Notes under the pieces: model-generated | Seen by the model: only the letters and a program-made list of their open reading frames with translations | The model's database searches: none | Told to the model about the DNA's origin: nothing | Translations under genes and position numbers: made by a program | Assembly (NCBI GenBank): GCA_025966215.1 | Contig: JAOPVM010000118.1 | Location: 1-8,292 of the forward strand | Direction: 5' to 3' | DNA from: Klenkia sp. | GTDB lineage: Bacteria > Actinomycetota > Actinomycetes > Mycobacteriales > Geodermatophilaceae | DNA length: 8,292 bases | In this document: one piece after another, positions 1-5,902 of the stretch | How the letters are laid out: the number at the start of each line of letters is the position of its first letter | Numbering within the stretch: position 1 is the stretch's first letter

Positions 1-534
1 CAGCGCGCCGACGTGCACCAGCACGGCGCCGACGGCGATCCAGCCGGTCCAGTAGTGCGTGGTGGTGAAGAAGAAGCCGAACGGGTACCACTTGGCGAGG
101 TTGAACAGGCCGGTGACCAGCTGGAACACCGCCGCGCCGACCAGCACCAGGACGGCGAGCCGGCCGACGAGCTGGGCCGGGGTGCGGGCCGGGGGCCAGG
201 CGAAGAGCTTGGGGTAGACCGTCCACAGCTTGACCAGCAGCAGCGGGATCAGCGCCAGGCCGACCGCGACGTGCGTGCCCTGGGTCCAGCGGTACAGCTG
301 CACCGGGCCGGCCGGCCAGACGAACCAGCCGGTCGGGTTCTGCACCAGGTGGCTGATCAGCCCGGTCACGAAGCAGACGACGAAGCCGATGCCCAGCCAG
401 ACGCCGACCCGGGAGGCCCGGCGCTCGGTGTGCAGCGGGCTCGGGAAGGCGTCCTCGCCGAAGGGGCCTCGGAGCAGTGCGGCCGGGGGGTCGGGGAGCT
501 TGGCCCCGAGGACCCGGTCCAGCGGCTTGGTCAC
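1..534 (-). CDS. Membrane cytochrome b-type N-terminal part of a probable molybdopterin-dependent oxidoreductase (partial, 3' end outside window)
   Basis: The frame runs off the left window edge, leaving 178 N-terminal residues. It starts at GTG 534 with a GAGAGG Shine-Dalgarno 5 bases upstream (540-545). After a soluble head of about 40 residues come four hydrophobic segments near residues 44-62, 86-102, 122-144 and 161-178. Histidines at 62, 88, 160 and 174 lie in or beside them, an arrangement that fits bis-heme b ligation in a cytochrome b561-like four-helix bundle; the motifs include ISHLVQNP, QGTHVAVG and TTTHYWTG. In actinobacteria such N-terminal membrane domains are often fused to a sulfite-oxidase-like molybdopterin domain, and that is my inference here because the catalytic part is not in the window. 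It lies 74 bases downstream of the TIGR04282-type gene on the same strand, so co-transcription is possible. A free-standing cytochrome b561 protein is the alternative. Confidence 0.7.
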   Translation of the reverse strand, partial: MTKPLDRVLGAKLPDPPAALLRGPFGEDAFPSPLHTERRASRVGVWLGIGFVVCFVTGLISHLVQNPTGWFVWPAGPVQLYRWTQGTHVAVGLALIPLLLVKLWTVYPKLFAWPPARTPAQLVGRLAVLVLVGAAVFQLVTGLFNLAKWYPFGFFFTTTHYWTGWIAVGAVLVHVGAL

Positions 535-539
535 GGTGT

Positions 540-545
540 CCTCTC
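540..545 (-). promoter_or_regulatory. Shine-Dalgarno of the cytochrome b/molybdopterin oxidoreductase gene
   Basis: GAGAGG on the minus strand, 5 bases before GTG 534. It supports this start and contrasts with the several genes in the window that appear to lack any leader. Confidence 0.55.
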
Positions 546-608
546 GCGGACGTCGGGTGGTGCGGTGCTGCCGACCGGGGTTCGCGCCCAGCCTGGTCCG
601 CGGACTGC

Positions 609-1265
609 TCAGCCGGGCAGGCAGGCCGCGACCTCCGCGACCACCCGGCGCATCCGGCTGTCGGGCGGGCACAGGTCGGCGACGGCCAGGGCGTCGGGGA
701 AGTGGTCGACGTCGGTGAGCACCGGCAGGTCCAGCACGGTCAGCCCTGCGGCCTCCAGCGCCGCCCGGGTGTTGACCGCGGTGTCGTCCCGGGACATGGG
801 CACGCCGGGCAGCACCGCGGCGGCCTCGGGGGAGTGCACGCCGAGCGCCCACCAGCCGCCGTCGGGGGCCACACCGAGCGCGGCATGGCCCGGTCCGGCG
901 GCCACCAGCCGGTCGAGGCAGTCGGTGAGCAGGGCGGGGGAGATCTGCGGGGTGTCCATGCCCACCAGCAGCGTGGGCAGGTCGCCGTCCCCGGCCATGG
1001 CGTCGGTGAACGCGGCTGCCAGCCGGGTGCCCAGGTCACCCTCGACCTGCGGGACGACGACGAGGTCGTGCAGGTCCAGGTCGCCCCGGGCGCCGTCGAG
1101 GGCGACCACGCGACGGGCGACGGGCGTGGCGCGGACGACGTCCAGGGTGTCGCCGACCGCGGCCTCGGCGATGGTGCTGGCCTGCAGCGGGGTGCAGGGC
1201 GGGGTGAGCCGGGTCTTGCTCTTCCCCGGGACGGGCGCCTTGGTGATGACCAGCAGCTGCCTCAC
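609..1265 (-). CDS. TIGR04282/DUF2064 family nucleotidyl- or glycosyltransferase-like protein
   Basis: A 218-residue single-domain protein of the GT-A/nucleotidyltransferase fold. The N-terminus has the family signature AKAPVPGKSKTRL (residues 8-20), in which the basic KxPxPGxxKTRL loop would contact nucleotide phosphate. GMDTP (residues 102-106) corresponds to the usual GxDxP, the glycine-rich DGGWWALG (135-142) is the family DGGY/WxxxG block, and TDVD (184-187) supplies the second acidic pair. The length is normal for the family, and the reading frame is intact. GTG 1265 overlaps the stop of the upstream family 2 glycosyltransferase by 4 bases (GTGA), a sign of translational coupling. The family carries the database name 'arsenosugar biosynthesis glycosyltransferase', formerly rSAM/selenodomain-associated transferase 1. 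No arsM, radical-SAM or arsenic gene is visible, so I do not claim an arsenosugar role. A sugar-nucleotide or related transfer step is the safer reading. Confidence 0.85.
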   Translation of the reverse strand: MRQLLVITKAPVPGKSKTRLTPPCTPLQASTIAEAAVGDTLDVVRATPVARRVVALDGARGDLDLHDLVVVPQVEGDLGTRLAAAFTDAMAGDGDLPTLLVGMDTPQISPALLTDCLDRLVAAGPGHAALGVAPDGGWWALGVHSPEAAAVLPGVPMSRDDTAVNTRAALEAAGLTVLDLPVLTDVDHFPDALAVADLCPPDSRMRRVVAEVAACLPG

Positions 1266-1915
1266 CGGTTCAGCACCCCGCTCATGTCCTTGATCGTCCG
1301 GACCGTGCCCAGCACGGTGCCGGTGACCTTGGACGTCGTCCCCTCGGCGCGGGGGTGGTAGTCGACGTCCACCTCGCGGACCCGCCAGTGCGCGTCCGAT
1401 GCCCTGGTCACCATCTCCAGCGGGTAGCCGAAACGCCGGTCGGTGATGCCCAGGCCGAGGAGCTCGGTGCGCCGGGCGGCCCGCATCGGGCCCAGGTCGT
1501 GCAGTCGCAGGCCGGTGCGGCGGCGCATCATCACGCTCAGCGCGGTGTTGGCGACCCGGGCGTGCACCGGCCAGGCGTCCCGCGAGCTGGGCCGACGGCG
1601 GCCGAGCACCAGGTCGGCCTCGCCGGCCAGCACGGGGTCGGCGACCAGCGGCAGCTGGGCGGGGTCCATCGAGGCATCGGCGTCGCAGAAGCAGACGACG
1701 TCGTCCGTGGCCGCCTCCAGGCCGGCGTGCGCAGCGGCGCCGAAGCCGCGCCGGGGGACGTGCACCACGGTGGCGCCGTGCTCGGCGGCGATCTGCGCCG
1801 AGCCGTCGGTCGAGCCGTTGTCGGCGACGATGGCGCGGTAGCCGGCGGGCAGGCGGGTGAGGACCCAGGGCAGTGCCCCTGCCTCGTCCAGACAGGGGAA
1901 GACGACGTCGGGCAC
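1262..1915 (-). CDS. Glycosyltransferase family 2 protein (polyprenyl-phosphate sugar transferase-like)
   Basis: A 217-residue GT-A glycosyltransferase without membrane segments. It shows PCLDEA (residues 7-12), the nucleotide-binding DNGSTDGS (32-39), RRGFGAA (55-61), the metal-binding DAD (78-80) within CDADASMDP, DLGPMRA (140-146), RFGYPLEM (161-168), and a C-terminal YHPRAEGTTSKVTGT block (186-200). The last block is like that of dolichol/polyprenol-phosphate sugar transferases, so a lipid-phosphate acceptor is plausible but not proven. I chose GTG 1915 because the alignment-worthy part begins immediately (DVVFPCLDEA) and a TACCGT -10-like box ends 6 bases before it, as in leaderless genes. 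No Shine-Dalgarno is visible. It is the first gene of the minus-strand unit, overlaps the next gene by GTGA, and diverges from a GT-C-like membrane protein that could share its pathway. Related transferases of this kind often neighbour TIGR04282 proteins. Confidence 0.88.
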   Translation of the reverse strand: MPDVVFPCLDEAGALPWVLTRLPAGYRAIVADNGSTDGSAQIAAEHGATVVHVPRRGFGAAAHAGLEAATDDVVCFCDADASMDPAQLPLVADPVLAGEADLVLGRRRPSSRDAWPVHARVANTALSVMMRRRTGLRLHDLGPMRAARRTELLGLGITDRRFGYPLEMVTRASDAHWRVREVDVDYHPRAEGTTSKVTGTVLGTVRTIKDMSGVLNR

Positions 1916-1921
1916 CCACGG

Positions 1922-1927
1922 ACGGTA
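1922..1927 (-). promoter_or_regulatory. -10-like box for a leaderless glycosyltransferase gene
   Basis: TACCGT on the minus strand fits TANNNT and ends 6 bases before GTG 1915. That distance puts transcription start at or next to the start codon. No clear -35 element is seen. Confidence 0.5.
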
Positions 1928-1951
1928 GCCGGGGCGCCCGGGTGCCGCCTC

Positions 1952-1957
1952 TACAGT
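1952..1957 (+). promoter_or_regulatory. -10-like box for a leaderless membrane-protein gene
   Basis: TACAGT fits TANNNT and ends 8 bases before GTG 1966. No Shine-Dalgarno precedes that GTG, so a leaderless message is likely. The box faces TACCGT of the divergent gene 24 bases away. Confidence 0.5.
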
Positions 1958-1965
1958 CCGAGGTC

Positions 1966-3315
1966 GTGAGCAGCGCCGCGCCCGTCGAGGACGAGACCAC
2001 CCGGCCGCGCTGGCTCCCCGCCGCGGCGGTCGGCGCTGCTGCCCTCGCCATCGGGTTGGTGGGCGTCGTGGGGTGGCGGCTGGCCGAGGGCGGCACGGTG
2101 CTGCACCTGCTCGGCGGCTACGTCCTGCGCGGGGCGTTCGGGGTGGTGGTCACCCCGCAGACCGTGCTGCCGGTGCTCGTCGGGGTGGCCGGGGTGCTCT
2201 GGGGCCCGGCGCTGGCCGCCCGGCTGCGCTGGGGCCTGCTGTTGCTCGGGTCGACCGCCGCCGCCGCGCTCTGGACGGTGACCCTGGCGTCGTCCAGCGG
2301 CTGGCACCGGCTGCCCGAGCCGCTCGCGGTGCGCTACGAGTACCCCTTCGACGTCCCCCGGGTCGGCTCGATCACCGAGTTCCTGTCCACCTTCACCGAC
2401 TTCGTGCCCGCCGACTCCGCCGACCCGTGGACGACCCACGTCGCGGGCCATCCCCCGGGTGCGCTGCTCTCGTTCGTGCTGCTCGACCGGTGGGGGCTGA
2501 ACGGCCTGGGCTGGGACGCCGCGCTGTGCATCGTCGGCGGTGTGCTCGCGGTCCCGGCGGTGCTGGTCACCGTGCGCGCGGTGGCCGACGAGGCCCGCGC
2601 CCGGGTGGTCGCGCCGTTCCTGGTGTTGGCCCCCCTCGCGCTGTGGGTGGCCACCAGTGCCGACGCGCTGTTCGCCGGCGTGGCGGCGTGGGGCGTGGCC
2701 GGCCTGGCCACCGCGGCGGTGTCGACCGGCTGGCGACGTGACGTCCGGGCGCTGCTGGGGGGGCTGCTCCTGGGCGCTGCGCTCTTCCTGTCCTTCGGGC
2801 TGACCGCCCTGGGACTGGTCGCTCTGGTCGTCGTCCTGGTGCACCGCCGGGCGCTGGGCCGGGGCGGCGTCGTCCGGGTGCTCGGGGTGGGCGCGGTGGG
2901 CGTGCTGCTCGTGGTCGGGGCGTACGCCCTGGGGGGCTACTGGTGGCTGGAGGGCTTCCACGCTGCCGGCGACCGGGTGCGCTCGGGCCCCTCCTACGCC
3001 AACCGGCCCTTGGGCTTCTTCGTCTTCTCCAACCTCGCTGCCGGACTGCTGGCCGTCGGTCCGGCCGCCGTCGCCGCCCTGGCCTCGCTGCGCCGGCACC
3101 GGCTGGCCCTGCTCGCCCTCGCCGCGCTCGTCGGCATCCTGGTCAGCGACGCGACCGGTCTCGTGCGTGGGGAGACCGAGCGGATCTGGCTGCCGTTCTA
3201 CGTCTGGGTGCTGACCGCGACCGCGTTCCTACCGGCCCGTCAGCGCCGGCTGTGGCTGGCCGCCGGCGTCGCCCTGGCCATCGCCATCGAGGTGACCGTC
3301 CGCACCGAGTGGTGA
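1966..3315 (+). CDS. Polytopic membrane protein, probable GT-C-like glycosyltransferase
   Basis: A 449-residue, extremely hydrophobic protein with about 11-13 predicted membrane segments (for example near 16-38, 58-80, 86-108, 183-203, 213-252, 262-292, 302-322, 348-374, 379-398, 407-424 and 428-445). A long loop at about 109-165 holds acidic and histidine residues ending in HVAGHPPG (158-165); a second conserved-looking block, GETERIWLP (402-410), precedes a late helix. Long acidic/His-Pro loops between helices are typical of GT-C transferases that use lipid-linked sugars, but I cannot place this protein in a named family. The frame stays open upstream to 1873, but GTG 1966 is preferred: a TACAGT box precedes it and the extension would overlap the divergent glycosyltransferase. 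That divergent neighbour is a possible donor-synthesis partner. The EamA gene follows after 34 bases. Confidence 0.75.
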   Translation: MSSAAPVEDETTRPRWLPAAAVGAAALAIGLVGVVGWRLAEGGTVLHLLGGYVLRGAFGVVVTPQTVLPVLVGVAGVLWGPALAARLRWGLLLLGSTAAAALWTVTLASSSGWHRLPEPLAVRYEYPFDVPRVGSITEFLSTFTDFVPADSADPWTTHVAGHPPGALLSFVLLDRWGLNGLGWDAALCIVGGVLAVPAVLVTVRAVADEARARVVAPFLVLAPLALWVATSADALFAGVAAWGVAGLATAAVSTGWRRDVRALLGGLLLGAALFLSFGLTALGLVALVVVLVHRRALGRGGVVRVLGVGAVGVLLVVGAYALGGYWWLEGFHAAGDRVRSGPSYANRPLGFFVFSNLAAGLLAVGPAAVAALASLRRHRLALLALAALVGILVSDATGLVRGETERIWLPFYVWVLTATAFLPARQRRLWLAAGVALAIAIEVTVRTEW

Positions 3316-3337
3316 CACGGCGGCTGCGACGGCGGAG

Positions 3338-3343
3338 CAGGAT
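3338..3343 (+). promoter_or_regulatory. Weak -10-like box before the EamA gene
   Basis: CAGGAT keeps the A2 and T6 of TANNNT and ends 6 bases before GTG 3350, the same geometry as the other leaderless-looking starts here. The match is poor, and read-through from the upstream membrane-protein gene, 34 bases away, is equally possible. Confidence 0.3.
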
Positions 3344-3349
3344 GGCGCC

Positions 3350-4237
3350 GTGAGTCGTCGCGGCTGGGCCCTGTTCGTCTCGATGAGCGTCATCTGGGGC
3401 GTGCCGTATCTGCTGATCAAGGTCGCGGTCGGCGAGTTGGACCCGGTGCTCGTGGTGTTCGGCCGCTGCGTGCTCGGCGCGGCGATCCTGCTGCCCTGGG
3501 TGGTGGCCCGCGGTCACCTGCGGGGCATCACGCGGTACTGGAAGCCGCTGCTGGCCTTCACTCTGCTGGAGATGACCGGTCCGTGGCTGCTGCTGTCCAT
3601 CGCGGAGCAGACGCTGTCCTCCTCGCTGACCGGTCTGCTGGTGGCGACCGTCCCGTTCGTGGCCGCGCTGGCCGGGCGACTGGTGGGGGAGGAGGAACGG
3701 CTGTCCCCCGTGCGGATCGGCGGCATGGTGCTCGGCGTCATCGGCATCGCGACCCTGCTGGGCCTGGACGTCGCGGGCGCCCAGTGGATCGCCCTCGGCG
3801 CCGTCGTGCTCACCGTGATCGGTTACGGGACGGCGCCGTTGATCATCAGCCGGCAGCTGTCGCAGGTGTCCGGGGTCGCCGCGAGTGCGGTGGCCCTGTC
3901 GATCACCACGGTGGTCTACGCCCCGTTCGCACTGCCCCGGCTCGACCAGGTCGCCGAGGTCTCGGGTCGGGCGCTCCTGGCCGTTGCCGCGCTCGGCGTG
4001 GTCTGCACGGCGCTGGCCCTGGCGCTGTTCTTCGCCCTGATCCGTGAGGTCGGGCCGCAGCGGGCGCTGGTGATCACCTTCGTCAACCCGGCTGTCGCGG
4101 TGCTGCTGGGGGTGCTCCTGCTGGGCGAGCCGTTCACCCTCGGGATCGCCGTCGGGTTGCCGTTGGTGCTGGTCGGCTGCGTGCTCGCCACCCACCGGAC
4201 GCGTTCCTCGGACCCCGCCCCGGTGGTCGTGTCCTGA
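3350..4237 (+). CDS. EamA/DMT-superfamily transporter
   Basis: A 295-residue inner-membrane transporter of the drug/metabolite superfamily with ten predicted helices arranged as two EamA repeats (roughly residues 5-140 and 145-285). The first repeat opens with WGVPYLLIKVA (16-26) and contains EQTLSSSLTGLL (86-97) before the fourth helix. The second repeat ends with the typical NPAVAVLLGVLLLGEPFT stretch (246-263). The length is normal for the family. Such proteins usually export metabolites or amino acids; the substrate cannot be told from the sequence. GTG 3350 gives a start right before the first helix. No Shine-Dalgarno is visible, only a weak -10-like box. The gene ends 4 bases from the stop of the convergent HNH gene. 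Confidence 0.88.
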   Translation: MSRRGWALFVSMSVIWGVPYLLIKVAVGELDPVLVVFGRCVLGAAILLPWVVARGHLRGITRYWKPLLAFTLLEMTGPWLLLSIAEQTLSSSLTGLLVATVPFVAALAGRLVGEEERLSPVRIGGMVLGVIGIATLLGLDVAGAQWIALGAVVLTVIGYGTAPLIISRQLSQVSGVAASAVALSITTVVYAPFALPRLDQVAEVSGRALLAVAALGVVCTALALALFFALIREVGPQRALVITFVNPAVAVLLGVLLLGEPFTLGIAVGLPLVLVGCVLATHRTRSSDPAPVVVS

Positions 4238-4246
4238 CCCGTCAGG
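4233..4246. terminator. Short inverted repeat across two convergent stop codons
   Basis: CCTGAC-CC-GTCAGG contains the TGA of the EamA gene and the stop (TCA on the plus strand) of the HNH gene in opposite arms. A 5-bp stem with a 4-base loop is possible on either RNA. There is no U tract, so activity as a bidirectional terminator is only a suggestion. Confidence 0.3.
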
Positions 4247-5831
4247 CGGCCCGGGGGTTGCCGGCGCCTGCTCGCTCGGCCTGCCGTCGACGCCGCACGG
4301 CAGCTCGGTTGCCCAGGACGGTGCCGACCACGTGGCGCAGGTCCATCCGTTCGCCGTTGGCCCGCCAGTAGGGCGGCAGGTGCCCCGGCTCGCCGGCCGC
4401 CCCGCCCGGGGTGACGGGATCGGCGTCCTCGGTGGCGGGCACCCAGACCCCGGTGCCGTCCTGTCGGTGGGCTCGCAGGCCCTGCGGGGTGCGTTCCACG
4501 GTCAGATCGAGGTCGTGGACCAGGCCGTGGCAGCGGTCGCAGAGCAGGACCAGGTTCTCCACGTCGGTGCGACCGCCCAGCAGCCAGGGCACGACGTGGT
4601 GGGCGTGCAGTCGCTCGGGCCGGGTCTCGGCGCAGCCCGGGCGGGCGCAGCCACCCTCGCGCAGCAGCAGGGCACGCCGCTGCGCGCGGCTGGCGTACCG
4701 GCGGCTGCGCCCGCAGGCCAGGACCTGCCCGCCCTCGACCAGCACGGTGGTGACCGCCGCGTCGCACGCGAGTCGCCGGGCCTGTGCCGCGCTGAGCGAC
4801 GCGATCCCGTCGAGGGCTGCCTGACCTGCGGCGAGGTCGTCGGCGAGCACTGCGGCGTCCACCCGGACGAGCACCTCGCGCGGGGCCGGGTCACCGGGTC
4901 GGGCGTCGACCGCAGCGGCCCCGGCTCGGAGCAGGTCGAGCAGGGCGTCGGTACGGGCGACGGTGACCCGGGCCCGGCGGACCTGCGCGGCCTGGCGGGT
5001 GTCGCGTGACTCCGCCTCGTGGCCGCGGGCGGCCACCCGGTCGCGCCGGGTCAGCACCTCAGCTCGGTGCTCGACGGCTGCCACCATCTCGGCAGCGCAC
5101 TCGGCCGACAGGCGCAGCCGCAGGGTCACGCTGCCGTCGCCCTCGTCCTGCCAGTCGAAGCGCTGCTCCCACCGGTGGGGTGGAGCATCCGGGTCGGCGC
5201 CCTCGGGCCACCACGCCGTCCACACCGCGGCAGCTGCTGCCCGGCCGGCGGTGTCGCCCTCGTCATCGTCCCCACCGGCTGCGATCGCCGCGGCGCGGGC
5301 TGCCGACCGGGCCTGGTCTGCCTGGGCGCGGGCGGCGTCGGTGGTGGCGTCGTCGGACCGGCGCCAGCCGGCCACCACGCGGTCGAGCTGGGCGGCGGTG
5401 CAGTGCGCGGCGACCTCGAGCAGTCCGGCCTCCGTGTCGGCGTCGGCGACCCGTGCGATGGCCCGGGCCTTGGCGTAGGAGATCCGGCCGGCGCTCAGCT
5501 CCCGGGTGGTGTCAGGCAGGCCGGGCAGGGCCCGGGCGGTGCGGACGTGCTCCCGAGCGGTGCCGGGGGCGATCCCGCACTGCCAGGACAGCCACTGGGC
5601 GCAGGAGCCGACCCCGGGGACGGCCCAGCCCTCCCGCCGGTCGAACTCGGCGACCAGCAGCAGCCAGGCCGCCGTCGCGGCCGAGATGGCGACCGCGCCG
5701 GCGCACAGCCGGACGGCCAGCTCGGGCAGCGGGAGGGCACCGTCCGGCGGGTCGTCGGTCGAGCAGTTCATCTCCCGCACCACAGCGGACTCCGTCGTCG
5801 CCACGACCCACCACTCCCTCTCGTCGAACAC
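4242..5831 (-). CDS. DUF222 / 13E12-repeat HNH endonuclease-like protein
   Basis: From GTG 5831 the protein has 529 residues. The DUF222 (13E12) domain spans about 35-330, with EFDRREGWA (62-70), SCAQWLSWQCG (76-86), AREHVRTARAL (92-102) and the ISYAKARAIARV stretch (117-128). A disordered acidic/alanine-rich stretch lies near 160-200. The C-terminal HNH domain (about 385-440) has a zinc-type pair CARPGC (395-400), the catalytic-region HAHH (409-412), N426 and CDRCH (431-435). All expected residues are present. DUF222-HNH proteins are abundant in actinobacteria; their role is unsettled, with mobile-element and DNA-damage links. Several starts are possible: GTG 5831 (MFDEREWW, the MFD/MFE opening I recall for relatives, within a LexA-like box), GTG 5804 (GAGGGAG 9 bases upstream), GTG 5783 (GGAG 6 bases upstream) and ATG 5771. 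I prefer 5831 with low certainty. Confidence 0.87.
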   Translation of the reverse strand: MFDEREWWVVATTESAVVREMNCSTDDPPDGALPLPELAVRLCAGAVAISAATAAWLLLVAEFDRREGWAVPGVGSCAQWLSWQCGIAPGTAREHVRTARALPGLPDTTRELSAGRISYAKARAIARVADADTEAGLLEVAAHCTAAQLDRVVAGWRRSDDATTDAARAQADQARSAARAAAIAAGGDDDEGDTAGRAAAAAVWTAWWPEGADPDAPPHRWEQRFDWQDEGDGSVTLRLRLSAECAAEMVAAVEHRAEVLTRRDRVAARGHEAESRDTRQAAQVRRARVTVARTDALLDLLRAGAAAVDARPGDPAPREVLVRVDAAVLADDLAAGQAALDGIASLSAAQARRLACDAAVTTVLVEGGQVLACGRSRRYASRAQRRALLLREGGCARPGCAETRPERLHAHHVVPWLLGGRTDVENLVLLCDRCHGLVHDLDLTVERTPQGLRAHRQDGTGVWVPATEDADPVTPGGAAGEPGHLPPYWRANGERMDLRHVVGTVLGNRAAVRRRRQAERAGAGNPRAA

Positions 5832-5839
5832 CTGATCGA
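5824..5839 (-). promoter_or_regulatory. LexA-like SOS box at the start of the HNH gene
   Basis: On the minus strand TCGATCAGGTGTTCGA fits the actinobacterial SOS box TCGAAC-N4-GTTCGA with one mismatch in the 12 defined positions. It contains GTG 5831 and lies directly after a CACTGT -10-like hexamer (5840-5845). LexA bound here would cover the transcription start. Several mycobacterial 13E12-family genes are known LexA targets, which supports the call. A direct repeat TCGAACA spaced 12 bases (5824-5830 and 5836-5842) overlaps it. Confidence 0.6.
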
Positions 5840-5869
5840 ACAGTGGCACCAGGGTCTGACAGAACGGGG

Positions 5870-5897
5870 CCGAGACGTTCCCGCGGGAACGTCTCGG
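5870..5897. terminator. Perfect 28-bp palindrome, probable terminator of the epimerase gene
   Basis: CCGAGACGTTCCCG is followed at once by its exact reverse complement. It starts 5 bases after the stop of the epimerase gene (minus strand) and lies upstream of the HNH gene start. In RNA it would form a stem of about 12 bp with a 4-base loop. The sequence after it (CCCCGTTCTG) has no U tract, which is common for actinobacterial hairpin terminators. Perfect dyad symmetry also fits an operator or a dispersed palindromic repeat. Confidence 0.55.
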
Positions 5898-5902
5898 TGT
5901 CC

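Noticed and set aside
596..605. GTCCGCGGAC palindrome after the TIGR04282 stop
   Set aside because: Ten bases of perfect dyad with no room for a loop and no U tract; short palindromes like this are frequent by chance in such GC-rich DNA.
13..1361. Long open frames on the plus strand opposite the cytochrome, TIGR04282 and GT2 genes
   Set aside because: They are Arg/Gly/Pro-rich, have no recognisable motif, and lie antisense to genes with clear family signatures. This is expected in very GC-rich DNA with few stop codons.
1266..2096. Upstream extension of the TIGR04282 frame as a fusion with another domain
   Set aside because: The extension is an out-of-frame shadow of the GT2 gene; the family signature begins right after GTG 1265.
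1951..4195. Long minus-strand frames (1951-3099 and 3143-4195) opposite the membrane protein and transporter
   Set aside because: Gln/Arg/His/Gly-rich composition typical of the antisense of GC-rich membrane protein genes, with no domain or start signal.
4242..5831. HNH gene as part of a homing element, restriction or phage-defence island
   Set aside because: No integrase, methyltransferase, repeat boundary or composition change is visible around it; DUF222-HNH genes are common and dispersed in actinobacterial chromosomes.
5824..5842. TCGAACA direct repeat spaced 12 bases as an iteron or tandem operator
   Set aside because: Only two copies, and one copy is better explained as half of the inverted LexA-like site.
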